Of a DNA stretch of 64,000 bases, positions 18,269-26,974 are shown piece by piece. Source of the DNA: Faecalibacterium duncaniae (lineage in GTDB: Bacteria > Bacillota > Clostridia > Oscillospirales > Ruminococcaceae); contig NZ_CP048437.1 in the NCBI RefSeq assembly GCF_010509575.1, positions 2,914,001-2,978,000 of the forward strand, written 5' to 3'. Made by a program: the position numbers and the translations under genes. The notes beneath the pieces are model-generated. The model was not told the DNA's origin. It worked only from the letters and a program-made list of their open reading frames with translations, and made no database searches. Positions within the stretch are counted from its first letter, which is position 1; each line of letters opens with the position of its first letter.

Positions 18269-19063
18269 TTATTTGCTGCAGATCTGGTCGCCGCCGGCGG
18301 TCTGGGCCGCCTTCAGGCGCTGCTCACACAGCTGATACAGCGCGTCCCAGTTTTTGCCCCGCACCTCGCCGGTGCAGGCGCAGCCGATGGACTGGGTAAA
18401 GGGCACCCGGCGCATCAGGCCCACCGATGCCACGCACGCGCGGGGCATCTCGGCATAAATGCCGTTCAGCTCCTCGGCCAGCTCTGCGCAGTTCTTATCC
18501 GCACAGCCGATGGCGAACAGCGTGTCCGTCAGGCGGCAGACCACCCGCTCTGCAGGGCGGTCGTAGTACTTTTTCCACTGGTTGGCCACAAAACAGACCA
18601 GCTGGTTCATCACGGCATCGCCCTGCCGGGTGCGCATCCCGTCCTCATCGTCCAGCGCCACCAGCGCCAGCGAAGCACAGCGGTGAGCATCCGTCCACTC
18701 ATCCAGCCGGGTGCAGAACTCCGTTTCAAAATAGCGGCGGTTGAACACGCCGGTCAGGAAATCGTGATTCATATCGTCCCGGCAGAGCTCCCGCTCCCGC
18801 GCGGTCATCCGATCCTCCGGCAGGTCGCTGCCCGCCAGCGGAGCCGTCATCTGCAGCTGCCAGAGCTTGCCGTCCGCCTCGATCAGGCGGCGCAGCACGC
18901 AGTCCACCTGCCCATTGCGCAGGACATAATCCACCTGCAGGCCATCGTCCTGCCAGGTGTCCGCGGCCTCCTCATCGGCTTCCGTCAGGGTCACGTCTTC
19001 AAAGGCGGTCTGTGCGTTTTCTGCAAAGGCGCGCAGATCCTGTTCCGTCCATTCTTTTTTCAT
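18269..19063 (-). CDS. Degenerate GGDEF-domain protein
   Basis: A 264-residue soluble protein. Residues 100-264 follow the GGDEF fold: HDFLTGVFNRRYFE at its start and QRLKAAQTAGGDQI at its end. The catalytic signature is lost: the position of RYGGDEF reads CRLTDTLF, and the metal/FKxxND region reads LDDEDGMRTRQGD. It should therefore not make c-di-GMP; a receptor or scaffold role is possible. The N-terminal 95 residues resemble an effector-sensing half-PAS but are not assignable. The start at 19063 has a GGGGAA site. A c-di-GMP riboswitch occurs 5 kb away. Confidence 0.72.
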   Translation of the reverse strand: MKKEWTEQDLRAFAENAQTAFEDVTLTEADEEAADTWQDDGLQVDYVLRNGQVDCVLRRLIEADGKLWQLQMTAPLAGSDLPEDRMTARERELCRDDMNHDFLTGVFNRRYFETEFCTRLDEWTDAHRCASLALVALDDEDGMRTRQGDAVMNQLVCFVANQWKKYYDRPAERVVCRLTDTLFAIGCADKNCAELAEELNGIYAEMPRACVASVGLMRRVPFTQSIGCACTGEVRGKNWDALYQLCEQRLKAAQTAGGDQICSK

Positions 19064-19257
19064 GCGTTTTTCCCCATTATCCGGTGCCGGACTCTCTCCC
19101 TTCCGGCACAGCTTTGCCACACGGCCGCTGAAAGCGCAGCCCCATTACCGGAATTATATCACCTTGTGCCGGGCGTTTCCAGCAAAACGCACAAACTTTA
19201 ACGCAATTTTTTACATTTTCGTCAAACTGCTAAACACACTCCGGGTTTCCGGCCCGG

Positions 19258-20799
19258 TTATGTACGGCAGTACACGGCGCACTCCGCCAGAATGCGCTTG
19301 GCCAGCGCGGCAGTGTCGAACCCATCGGCGGCGCGCCAGCTCCAGTTTCCGCCCAGCTTGCCGGGGCTGTTCAGGTGGGCTTCCTCGCCCAGGCCCAGCC
19401 AGTCGGCCATGGGGATGATGGCACGGTCGGCCACAGAGCCCAGCGCGGCCCGGAGCAGCGCGGTGCGGGCCGCCTCTGTTTTGACAGCGGCCACCTCCTT
19501 TGCGGTGGGCTGATAGCCGGTCAGATGCAGGTAGGCAGCGGCCACAGCCTTCTCCTTGGCCGATGCGCTCTCGTCCCACCAGGCGGTCAGCGTCGTGTTG
19601 TCATGGGTGCCGGGGTAGACCACGCTGTTCTTGACGTGGTTGTGGGGCAGGTACTCGCTGTCCCCGCCGCCGAACGCGAACTGCAGCACCTTCATGCCCG
19701 GGAAGGTGCTGTCTGCCAGCAGCTCCCGCACACTGGGGAACAGCTCACCCAGATCCTCGGCGATGATGGGCAGCTTGCCCAGCGCACCTTCCAGCGCGTT
19801 GAACAGCTCCATCCGGGGGCCGGTCTCCCACTTGCCGGTCTTGGCGGTAGTGCTGTCTGCCGGGATGGCCCAGTAGGTGTCAAAACCACGGAAGTGGTCG
19901 ATGCGGAGCAGGTCATAGATGCCCAGCGCATGGCGGACACGCTGGATCCACCAGGCATAGCCGGTCTGCTTATGGTAGGGCCAGTTGTACAGCGGGTTGC
20001 CCCAGAGCTGGCCCTCTGCCGAGAAGTAATCCGGCGGGCAGCCTGCCACCCGGGCAAAGCCGCCGTCTGCATCCAGCTCAAACAGCGGGCCGCCCACCCA
20101 GGCATCCACGGAATCTGCCGAGACATAGATGGGGATATCGCCCAGGATCTGCACATTGTTGGCGTTGGCGTAGGCTTTCAGCTTCTTCCACTGGATGCTG
20201 AACTCGTACTGCAGAAACTTCCAGAAGCCGATCTCTTCCTCGTTCTCTGCCTTAAAAGCTTCCAGCGCCTGCGGCTCCCGCTTGCGGTACTCCCGGGGCC
20301 ACTCGGTCCAGCTCTTCATGCCGTTGGCGGTCTTGAGGGCCATGTAGAGGGCATAATCCTCCAGCCAGCCCTCGTTTTCCAGCGTGAAGGCATAGTACGC
20401 ATCCGGATAGTAATAGGCACAGCCGTGCTGGCCCGCGCACTGCCTGCGCCAGGCGGCATAGGCGGCACGCAGGACCTTGTAGCGGCTGGTGTACAGGGTG
20501 CCGTAATCCACGTTCAGCGGGTCCTTGCCCCAAGGCTCGGCCTTGAGCTGGGCGGCTGTCAGCAGCCCCTCGGCTTTCAGAGCATCCAGATCAATGAAAT
20601 AGGGGTTGCCCGCAAAGGCAGAGCAGCTCTGGTAGGGGCTGTCCCCATAGCCCGTGGGGCTCAGGGGCAGGATCTGCCAGATCTTCTGGCCTGCCGCCGC
20701 AAGGAAATCCACAAATTTTTCTGCCTTTTTGCCAAAGCAGCCGATCCCGTAGGGGCCGGGCAGGCTGGACACCGGCATTAGAATACCACTTTCACGCAT
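19258..20799 (-). CDS. malQ: 4-alpha-glucanotransferase (amylomaltase)
   Basis: A 513-residue GH77 enzyme. The N-terminus MPVSSLPGPYGIG, WQILPLSPTGYGDSPYQSCSAFAGNP, the catalytic nucleophile region LLRIDHFRGFDTYW, the acid/base IIAEDLGELFPSV and the third acidic site PGTHDNTTLTAWW are all in place. It transfers alpha-1,4-glucan chains during maltodextrin and glycogen metabolism. The length is normal. Monocistronic, divergent from the AlaX-like gene and with overlapping promoters. Confidence 0.96.
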   Translation of the reverse strand: MRESGILMPVSSLPGPYGIGCFGKKAEKFVDFLAAAGQKIWQILPLSPTGYGDSPYQSCSAFAGNPYFIDLDALKAEGLLTAAQLKAEPWGKDPLNVDYGTLYTSRYKVLRAAYAAWRRQCAGQHGCAYYYPDAYYAFTLENEGWLEDYALYMALKTANGMKSWTEWPREYRKREPQALEAFKAENEEEIGFWKFLQYEFSIQWKKLKAYANANNVQILGDIPIYVSADSVDAWVGGPLFELDADGGFARVAGCPPDYFSAEGQLWGNPLYNWPYHKQTGYAWWIQRVRHALGIYDLLRIDHFRGFDTYWAIPADSTTAKTGKWETGPRMELFNALEGALGKLPIIAEDLGELFPSVRELLADSTFPGMKVLQFAFGGGDSEYLPHNHVKNSVVYPGTHDNTTLTAWWDESASAKEKAVAAAYLHLTGYQPTAKEVAAVKTEAARTALLRAALGSVADRAIIPMADWLGLGEEAHLNSPGKLGGNWSWRAADGFDTAALAKRILAECAVYCRT

Positions 20800-20849
20800 T
20801 GTAAATCCTTCCTCGTCTCAAACTTTTTGCTGGGGCTTGTCTGTTTTCT

Positions 20850-20900
20850 ATCATAACATAACCGCAGACTATTTTCCACAGGCAAAAAACGTGGTATACT
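20850..20900. promoter_or_regulatory. Overlapping divergent promoters of malQ and the AlaX-like gene
   Basis: On the plus strand TTTCCA (20873) and TATACT (20895) are 16 nt apart, driving the AlaX-like gene. On the minus strand the same hexamer read as TGGAAA and TATGAT (20850-20855) are 17 nt apart, driving malQ. The two share a -35 position, so the genes may compete for polymerase. Confidence 0.45.
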
Positions 20901-20923
20901 TGTTTTTATATTAGGAGGTGCTT

Positions 20924-22108
20924 ATGCAGCCAACCGAAAAATACTATGAACACGATGCCTACCGCCGGGAGGCGGTGGGGCATATTTTAGCCGCAGAGCC
21001 GGACAGCCGGACCGGCGGCGGGCGCATCGCGCTGGACGGCACGGTGTTTTACCCCGAGGGCGGCGGCCAGCCTGCCGACCGGGGCACCCTGACCCTTGCC
21101 GACGGCACGGTGCTGACTGTCACCGATGTCCACGAGCAGGCGGGTGTCATCTGGCACATGGTCACTTCCCTGCCCGCCGGGGCGGTGCCCGGGGCTGAAG
21201 CCGCACAGGCCATCGACTGGGCATGGCGCTTTGACAAGATGCAGCAGCACACCGGCGAGCACATCCTCTCCGGCATCCTGCACAGCATGTTCGGGGCCGA
21301 GAACGTGGGCTTCCACATCGGCTCCGATGCCGTGCGGATGGACACGAACATCCCCATCTCCGCCGAGGGGCTGAAAGCGGCCGAGACTGCCGCCAACCGC
21401 ATCATCTGGGAGAATGTACCGGTGAACATCACCTACCCCACCCGGGAGGAGCTGGCCATCCTGACCTACCGCTCCAAAAAGGAGATCGAGGGGCAGGTGC
21501 GGATCGTGACCATCCCCGGGGCGGATGTCTGTGCCTGCTGCGGCACCCACACCGCCTTTACCGGCGCGGTGGGCCAGATCAAGATCCTGGCCGCCGAAAA
21601 CTATAAGGGCGGCGTGCGCCTGAGCATCGTCTGCGGCGGGCGCGCGCTGGAAGCCGCACAGGCCATGCGGGCACGGCAGGCAGAGATCGGTGCCCTGCTC
21701 AGCGCCAAGGCCAGCGAGACGGCCAACGCCGTGCACCGGGTGTATGACGAGTACACCGCCCTGAAATTCACCCACTTCGGGCTGTGCAGCCAGCTCTTTG
21801 ACGCGCTGGCCGCGCAGGTAACGCCCGGTGCGGATGCCATCCGCATCGTGCCGGGGCTGGACCCGGACGGCCTGCACCGGCTGGCTGTCCGCCTGACCGA
21901 AGCCACCACCGGCCTGTGCGCGGCCTTGACCCCCAACGAAAAGGGCACCGGCTACTGCCTTGCCCAGGCGGGCGGCGATGTCCGCGCCCTGACCAAAGCC
22001 CTGAACGCCGCCCTCAATGGCCGCGGCGGCGGCAAACCCGGCATCTGCCAGGGAAGCTGCGCCGCAGAGCCGGAACAGGTGAAAGAATTTTTGAGAAAGA
22101 CGAAATAA
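20924..22108 (+). CDS. Alanyl-tRNA editing protein, AlaX-like (AlaRS-related)
   Basis: A 394-residue protein. It starts with the AlaRS second-additional domain (YPEGGGQPADRGTL), then the editing zinc motif HTGEHILSGI and the C-x-x-x-H pair CACCGTHTAFTGAVGQIKIL. A C-terminal DHHA1-like region follows. Such proteins hydrolyse mischarged Ser- or Gly-tRNA(Ala) in trans. There is no aminoacylation domain, so it is a free-standing editor. The ATG at 20924 was chosen because TTAGGAGG lies 6 nt upstream. Confidence 0.9.
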   Translation: MQPTEKYYEHDAYRREAVGHILAAEPDSRTGGGRIALDGTVFYPEGGGQPADRGTLTLADGTVLTVTDVHEQAGVIWHMVTSLPAGAVPGAEAAQAIDWAWRFDKMQQHTGEHILSGILHSMFGAENVGFHIGSDAVRMDTNIPISAEGLKAAETAANRIIWENVPVNITYPTREELAILTYRSKKEIEGQVRIVTIPGADVCACCGTHTAFTGAVGQIKILAAENYKGGVRLSIVCGGRALEAAQAMRARQAEIGALLSAKASETANAVHRVYDEYTALKFTHFGLCSQLFDALAAQVTPGADAIRIVPGLDPDGLHRLAVRLTEATTGLCAALTPNEKGTGYCLAQAGGDVRALTKALNAALNGRGGGKPGICQGSCAAEPEQVKEFLRKTK

Positions 22109-22403
22109 CTCCTTCCGTCATCGCTGCGCGATGCCACCTCCCTCAATGAGGGAGGCTTTGGCTGTACGGAAAGCTTTCCTTCTTCGCCAGTGGCTCCCTC
22201 GCTGAGGGAGCTGCCGCCGAAGGCGGCTGAAGGAGTCACACAACATCAAAAAGACGAAATAACTCCTTCCGTCATCGCTGCGCGATGCCACCTCCCTCAA
22301 TGAGGGAGGCTTTGGCTGTACGGAAAATTTTCCCTCTTCGCCAGTGGCTCCCTCGCTGAGGGAGCTGCCGCCGAAGGCGGCTGAAGGAGTCACACAACAT
22401 CAA
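22096..22403 (+). repeat. Two tandem copies of a 154-bp palindromic intergenic repeat
   Basis: Bases 22096-22249 and 22250-22403 are nearly identical. Each copy begins near ACTCCTTC and ends near GAAGGAGT, which are inverted complements, and contains two hairpin-forming pieces: CCTCCCTCAATGAGGGAGG and GGCTCCCTCGCTGAGGGAGC. This resembles a small palindromic or MITE-like repeat. It fills the whole gap between the AlaX-like gene and trmB; the second copy stops just before the trmB ribosome site. No coding sequence is credible inside it. Confidence 0.9.
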
Positions 22404-22418
22404 GGAGAATGACAAACT

Positions 22419-23171
22419 ATGAGAATGCGTTTCAAACCCTACGCCCACGATGAGCTGATGGCCGCCGATTTCCACGTCCACGAGCCCCTGATCTGGGGCG
22501 GCAAGTGGCACGCACAGTATGCCCGCCCGGAGCAGCCCTTTGTGCTGGAACTGGGCTGCGGCAAGGGCGGCTTTATCTCCCAGCTGGCCTGCGCCCACCC
22601 GGAGAACAACTATCTGGGCATCGACATCACCGACAAGGTGCTGATCCTTGCCAAGCGCAAGATCGAGGCCGCTTACACCGAGGCAGGCCGCCCCATCGAC
22701 AACGTGAAGATCATGAGCACCGACATCGAGCGCATCAAGGGCGTGCTCACCGCCCAGGATACCGTCAGCCGCATCTATATCAACTTCTGCAACCCGTGGA
22801 GCAAGAACGCTTCCTCCAACAAGCACCGGCTCACCTATCCCCGCCAGCTCATCCAGTACCGCGAATTCCTGAAGGACGGCGGCGAGATCTACTTCAAGAC
22901 CGATGACGACGACCTGTTCCGCGACAGCCTGGAGTACTTCCCCGCTTCCGGCTACGAGATCACCTGGAAGACCTTTGACCTGCACGAAAACGAGCCGGAG
23001 TGGAACATCCGCACCGAGCACGAGGGGATGTTCACCGAGATGGGCATCAAGATCAAGGCCCTGATCGCCAAAAAGCTGCCCGGCGATGCCGCCGTGACCT
23101 GGATCGAACCCAAGGTCCTGAAAAAGAGGAAGGCTGCGGAGGAAGCCGCTGCCGCCGCAAAGGAGGAGTAA
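22419..23171 (+). CDS. trmB: tRNA (guanine-N7-)-methyltransferase
   Basis: A 250-residue SAM-dependent enzyme that makes m7G46 in tRNA. The SAM loop is LELGCGKGGFISQLA, with the family motif YLGIDIT, then INFCNPWSKNASSNKHRLTYP carrying the D/N-P-W active region, and FKTDDDDLF. A lysine/alanine-rich tail closes it. The start at 22419 follows AAGGAGAA, which comes directly after the repeat. It is one base from the next gene, so they are cotranscribed. Confidence 0.95.
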   Translation: MRMRFKPYAHDELMAADFHVHEPLIWGGKWHAQYARPEQPFVLELGCGKGGFISQLACAHPENNYLGIDITDKVLILAKRKIEAAYTEAGRPIDNVKIMSTDIERIKGVLTAQDTVSRIYINFCNPWSKNASSNKHRLTYPRQLIQYREFLKDGGEIYFKTDDDDLFRDSLEYFPASGYEITWKTFDLHENEPEWNIRTEHEGMFTEMGIKIKALIAKKLPGDAAVTWIEPKVLKKRKAAEEAAAAAKEE

Positions 23172-23172
23172 G

Positions 23173-24222
23173 ATGTCCTTTTTTGTCAACACCATGGTCT
23201 GCGGCTTTTCGCTGTATCAGATCCTGGCGTTTTTCCTGATCTACTCCTGCCTGGGCTGGTGCCTGGAGGTCATCTATGCCGCCGTTTCCACCGGCCAGCT
23301 GGTGAACCGCGGCTTTCTGAACGGCCCGGTCTGCCCCATCTACGGCTTTGGCATGATCATTGTGCTGTTCACCCTTTCGCCGCTGGCAGACAACCTGCTG
23401 CTGCTCTATCTCGGCGGCGTGATCCTGCCCAGCGTATTGGAGCTGGTGGGCGGCTGGGCGCTCTACAAGCTCTACCACACCCGGTGGTGGGATTACAGCG
23501 ACTTCCCCTTCAACATCGGCGGATATATCTGCCTGGAGTTCTCCCTTTTGTGGGGCGTTGGCACCGTTGTGGTGATGAAGGCCGTTCACCCCGTGATCGC
23601 GGGCTTTGTGGAGATGGTCCCCCAGATGGTGGGCTTTGTCCTCATGTGCATCCTGTACGCCTGCTACGCCGCCGACGTGGTGGTGACCGCCTTTGCGGCC
23701 TCTGACCTGGCCCGTGAGCTGGATGCTCTGGAAAAGGTGGCCGACAGTATGCACGCCGTGTCCGATGCCATGACCGAGCTGCTGGGCACCACCGCCATGG
23801 ACGTGGACCAGAAGATGGACGAGAGCCGCCTGCAGCTCAAGCTGGCAGCTGCCGAGGCCCGGGACAATGCCGCCAAACTGAGCCCCCGGGATGCCGCTGC
23901 CGCCCTGCGCGCCAAGGCCGACGAGGCCATGGAGGCTGCCCGCAAGTCCTCCCAGGAGGCCCGGCTCAATGCCTCTGAGGCCGCCGCTGCCGTCAAGCTG
24001 GCCGCCAAGGGCACCGCAGAGCGCACGGCAGAGCTGCTCCGTCTGGAACAGCTGGCCGAAGAACTGCAGGCCCGCAGCGAGGAGATGCGCGCCCGCACCC
24101 GGAGCTCCAAGTACTTTGGCAAGGGCCGTATGCTCCGCGCTTACCCCAAGCTGCGCCACGGCGAAAAGCACCGCTCTCTGGACGAGCTGCGGGAGCGCCT
24201 GAAGTACGAGCGCAGGCACTGA
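23173..24222 (+). CDS. Putative ABC transporter type IV / CmpB-family membrane protein
   Basis: A 349-residue protein. Residues 1-175 carry five or six membrane helices, with YSCLGWCLEVIY, GFLNGPVCPIYGFG and GGWALYKLYHTRWWDYSDFPFNIGGYICLEFS, the hallmark of the CmpB-type family in Clostridia. From residue 180 the protein is a long A/E/K/R-rich coiled coil, probably cytoplasmic, ending with basic RRH. Function is not established. Coupled to trmB by a one-base gap and ended by a strong terminator. Confidence 0.85.
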   Translation: MSFFVNTMVCGFSLYQILAFFLIYSCLGWCLEVIYAAVSTGQLVNRGFLNGPVCPIYGFGMIIVLFTLSPLADNLLLLYLGGVILPSVLELVGGWALYKLYHTRWWDYSDFPFNIGGYICLEFSLLWGVGTVVVMKAVHPVIAGFVEMVPQMVGFVLMCILYACYAADVVVTAFAASDLARELDALEKVADSMHAVSDAMTELLGTTAMDVDQKMDESRLQLKLAAAEARDNAAKLSPRDAAAALRAKADEAMEAARKSSQEARLNASEAAAAVKLAAKGTAERTAELLRLEQLAEELQARSEEMRARTRSSKYFGKGRMLRAYPKLRHGEKHRSLDELRERLKYERRH

Positions 24223-24243
24223 CCCTGCCCGCTGCAGCAACCC

Positions 24244-24286
24244 CAAATGCCCCTGACCGGCTTCTTTCGGTCAGGGGCATTTTTCC
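24244..24286 (+). terminator. Terminator after the CmpB-like gene
   Basis: A perfect stem AAATGCCCCTGACC with its complement has a 9-nt loop and is followed by five T. Bases 24287-24460 hold no gene; a TTGACA box at 24407 is the only clear promoter-like element, without a well-spaced -10. Confidence 0.9.
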
Positions 24287-24460
24287 TGCGCTGCATTCTC
24301 CATAAAATCAGGCAGATCTTGTTCTGCTGCACGCTTTTGTTCTCATTCTGTTTTCAACATTATACGTTCCTTTTTTGTACACTCTTCCAAATCTATTTTC
24401 GTCATATTGACAAAAAAAGAGTATTTTATCCTGTGCAATATGCTATTCCTGCTAAAAACT

Positions 24461-24540
24461 GAAGAATCGGCAAGCCAGTCGAAAGGCTGCGACGCAAAGC
24501 TACAAGGGCCTGTAATATGGCAGCCAGCCGCACGTTATTC
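24461..24540 (+). ncRNA. Cyclic di-GMP-I (GEMM) riboswitch aptamer
   Basis: The core GGCAAGCCAGTCGAAAGGCT (24469) followed by GCGACGCAAAGCTACAAGG and then ATGGCAGCCAGCCGC matches the conserved GEMM-I aptamer, including the GAAA tetraloop, the GACGCAAAGC internal segment and the AUGGCAGCC closing part. P1 pairs GAAGAATCGGC with GCCGCACGTTATTC. It stands 195 nt upstream of the surface-protein gene and is followed by an intrinsic terminator. Aptamer identity is strong by motif; the switching direction is not proven. Confidence 0.9.
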
Positions 24541-24680
24541 TCTCCGGGTAAGGTAATCCGAAACCTTGCACCTCCTTGTGAAGATGCGTCGGCTTCCCTT
24601 CAGGAGAGCGAGCGCGCAGCGGGTCTACAAGGGTTCAGAGCGTCGTACCAGCCGTTTGGCCGGTGCGGCGCTCTTTTGTT
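24541..24680 (+). terminator. Expression platform and terminator of the c-di-GMP riboswitch
   Basis: Bases 24636-24680 form a GC-rich stem (AGAGCG and CGCTCT ends, inner ACC with GGT, AGCC with GGCC-type pairing) followed by TTTT. Between aptamer and terminator a CTACAAGGG copy (24625-24633) repeats the one inside the aptamer (24500-24508), and CTCCTTGTG near 24573 can pair with ACAAGG in either. That offers a way to couple ligand binding to terminator formation. Confidence 0.75.
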
Positions 24681-24734
24681 TTGGCTGAAATAGAGAGAGT
24701 TTTTGGGAATATCATGGAAAAGGAGTAAAGAATT

Positions 24735-26825
24735 ATGAAACCTAAGCGTTTGATCAGCTTATTGGTTGCGGTCTGCATGATGATCACCATGCTGCCCCTG
24801 TCGGCAGTCACGGCATTTGCAGAAGACACGTCAGCGCCAACTGGTACAGCCAGCTATGGCGATTACGAGTATGACTATACGATAAATACAGAAGACGGTA
24901 CTGCAACCATCACAAAATTTCGTGCCCTTGTTGATGGCTCCTACGACATCACCATACCCACAGATTTTGGCAGATTCCCTGTAACTGCTATCGGCGATGA
25001 TGCCTTTAGAGGTTGCTCTGCTCTGAAGAAGGTCACCATTCCACAAAGCGTCACTTCCATCGGCGATTCTGCCTTTGCAGGTTGCCACAACTTGGACTCT
25101 GTTACCATCAATGACGCTGCCACATCAATAGGAAACCGGGCCTTTACGGAATGCCCTCTTACAACAACGCTTTCATTAGGTAAAAAAATTACGACGATCG
25201 GCGATGAGGCCTTTTATGATTGCCGTGGTCTGACGAGCGTCACCATTCCACCAAGCGTCACTTCCATCGGCAAGAAAGCCTTTCTCCAATGCATTCATCT
25301 TAAAACGCTTTCGTTCGGTGAGAATATTAAGACGAATATTGAGACGATCGGCGATGATGCCTTTTATTATTGCATTGAGCTGGAGAGTGTCACCATTCCA
25401 CAGAGCGTCACTTCCATCGGCAATGATGCCTTTGGACAATGCCATGACTTGCAATCTCTTACCATCAAGGACGCTGCCACATCGATAGGACACCGGGCCT
25501 TTTTAGGGTGCACTTCTCTTGAAACGATTTCGTTAGGTGAGAATATTAAGACGATCGGCTATCATGCCTTTAATTCTTGCACTTCCATTAATCTGACGAA
25601 CGTCACCATCCCGGAAAATGTAACAACCATTAGACCTGGTACCTTTGACTATTGCACCCATCTGGAATACATTATGCTCCCTGCTGGATTGACTTCTTTC
25701 CAAGACAGTCTGAAAGGTTGTCCAGCTGGGAACCCCAATGGTGCCATCTACTACAAAAACTACAAGGCCGCCGCAGATGCTCTGCTTGCAGACAATGATG
25801 ACAATTCTAACATTGATGCCAATGATAAACTGAGAAAACGCAATTTTCTTTACCTCTGCAAGGTGACCTTTGATGCCAAGGGCGGCGAACTGAACGACGA
25901 CGCTGAGGTGCCGGTTTATAAGACCGAAAAAATCACTGATACCAAGGCAAACGATCTGACTGCCATCCATGATCCCACCCGTGCGGGTTACAAGTTCACC
26001 GGCTGGTACACCGCAGATGACCAGCCCTTGAATGTGAACGAAATAATTACGAAGGACATCACCTTCTATGCCCATTGGGAGCTCGCCCCCAAAGCTCCGG
26101 TCTGCCACCCGCTGACCTTGAAGGACGGCGTTATCACCAGCGTAACAGTGCCCGGCAAGGATGGTGCTGACCCCGAGGATATCACCGAGATCGTTAAAAA
26201 GAATGCCAACGAGGACGGTTCCTTTAATGTCCCCGAGGGTGCAACGGTGAGTGTTGCATTTGATAAGGATGCTTTTGCAGATAGCGGTCTGAAATTTGGC
26301 CACTGGGATATCACCGGCCTGGATGATCCGAACGCTTATCAGGATAAGGAAAGCTTTGACTTTGAGATGCCTGCAAAGGCCGTGACCCTGAAAGCCATGA
26401 CACAGGATGCATCCATTGAAGATGACGAGCCCGATATCGTTGGCCCCATCGTGATCGGCACTACTGTTGTTGTCGGCGGTGCAGTGCTGGGCTATCAGGC
26501 CTATTCTCTGGGTGCTGAATTTGCAGGCAAGCTGATGGCTCTGCCCTACTTCCCCAGCAACCGCAGCGCCCTTGCCATGATGCTGTGGGAGGATGCAGGC
26601 AAACCCATGCCCGAATCCGAACTGCTCTACCCCGATGTAGGGCAGGAAGAGCGGGATATGGACCTGCAGCACGCCGCCCGCTGGGCCATGGAGAATGAGC
26701 TTATCCCTGACCTGAATGATGAGGGCACGGCTCCGGAAGAGATGAAGTTCTTCCCGGCCAATCCCGTAAGCAAGCTTGATGTGCTGAATGCATGGCAGAA
26801 AGCACAGGAGCTCAAGAACAACTAA
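24735..26825 (+). CDS. BspA-like leucine-rich-repeat surface protein with InlB B-repeat and SLH-like end
   Basis: A 696-residue exported protein. Residues 1-31 are a signal peptide ending AVTAFA. Residues 70-320 hold about nine BspA/TpLRR-type repeats with the pattern IGDDAF..C..L..VTIP.SVTSIG. Residues 375-440 form an InlB B-repeat (FDAKGGEL, AGYKFTGWYTADD, ITFYAHWE). A Gly/Val-rich segment near 570-590 precedes an SLH-like region (ALAMMLWEDAGKPMP). It probably sits on the cell surface and binds host or matrix ligands. The upstream c-di-GMP riboswitch makes it a regulated adhesin candidate. The start follows AAAAGGAG. Confidence 0.88.
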   Translation: MKPKRLISLLVAVCMMITMLPLSAVTAFAEDTSAPTGTASYGDYEYDYTINTEDGTATITKFRALVDGSYDITIPTDFGRFPVTAIGDDAFRGCSALKKVTIPQSVTSIGDSAFAGCHNLDSVTINDAATSIGNRAFTECPLTTTLSLGKKITTIGDEAFYDCRGLTSVTIPPSVTSIGKKAFLQCIHLKTLSFGENIKTNIETIGDDAFYYCIELESVTIPQSVTSIGNDAFGQCHDLQSLTIKDAATSIGHRAFLGCTSLETISLGENIKTIGYHAFNSCTSINLTNVTIPENVTTIRPGTFDYCTHLEYIMLPAGLTSFQDSLKGCPAGNPNGAIYYKNYKAAADALLADNDDNSNIDANDKLRKRNFLYLCKVTFDAKGGELNDDAEVPVYKTEKITDTKANDLTAIHDPTRAGYKFTGWYTADDQPLNVNEIITKDITFYAHWELAPKAPVCHPLTLKDGVITSVTVPGKDGADPEDITEIVKKNANEDGSFNVPEGATVSVAFDKDAFADSGLKFGHWDITGLDDPNAYQDKESFDFEMPAKAVTLKAMTQDASIEDDEPDIVGPIVIGTTVVVGGAVLGYQAYSLGAEFAGKLMALPYFPSNRSALAMMLWEDAGKPMPESELLYPDVGQEERDMDLQHAARWAMENELIPDLNDEGTAPEEMKFFPANPVSKLDVLNAWQKAQELKNN

Positions 26826-26856
26826 CGCCATCCCCGAATATTCCCAAATATACGTA

Positions 26857-26891
26857 GAAGCGCCTCATCCTTCACCGGATGGGGCGCTTCT
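26857..26891 (+). terminator. Terminator after the surface-protein gene
   Basis: AGAAGCGCC pairs with GGCGCTTCT around an ATCC/GGAT inner stem. It lies 31 nt after the stop codon. Confidence 0.8.
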
Positions 26892-26974
26892 GCGTTGTAA
26901 TGTGTCGAATTTTCTGTTATACTGTACTTGTCGGCCTTCCGACCTCGATCTATAAGAGGAAGGGGGTGAGTTTT

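Noticed and set aside
22118..22393. Open frames within the 154-bp repeats
   Set aside because: They follow the repeat period and have palindromic content with no ribosome site; they are not genes.
24980..25620. Regular repeats that resemble a CRISPR or microsatellite
   Set aside because: They are codon-level leucine-rich repeats of the surface protein, in frame, with diverged units.
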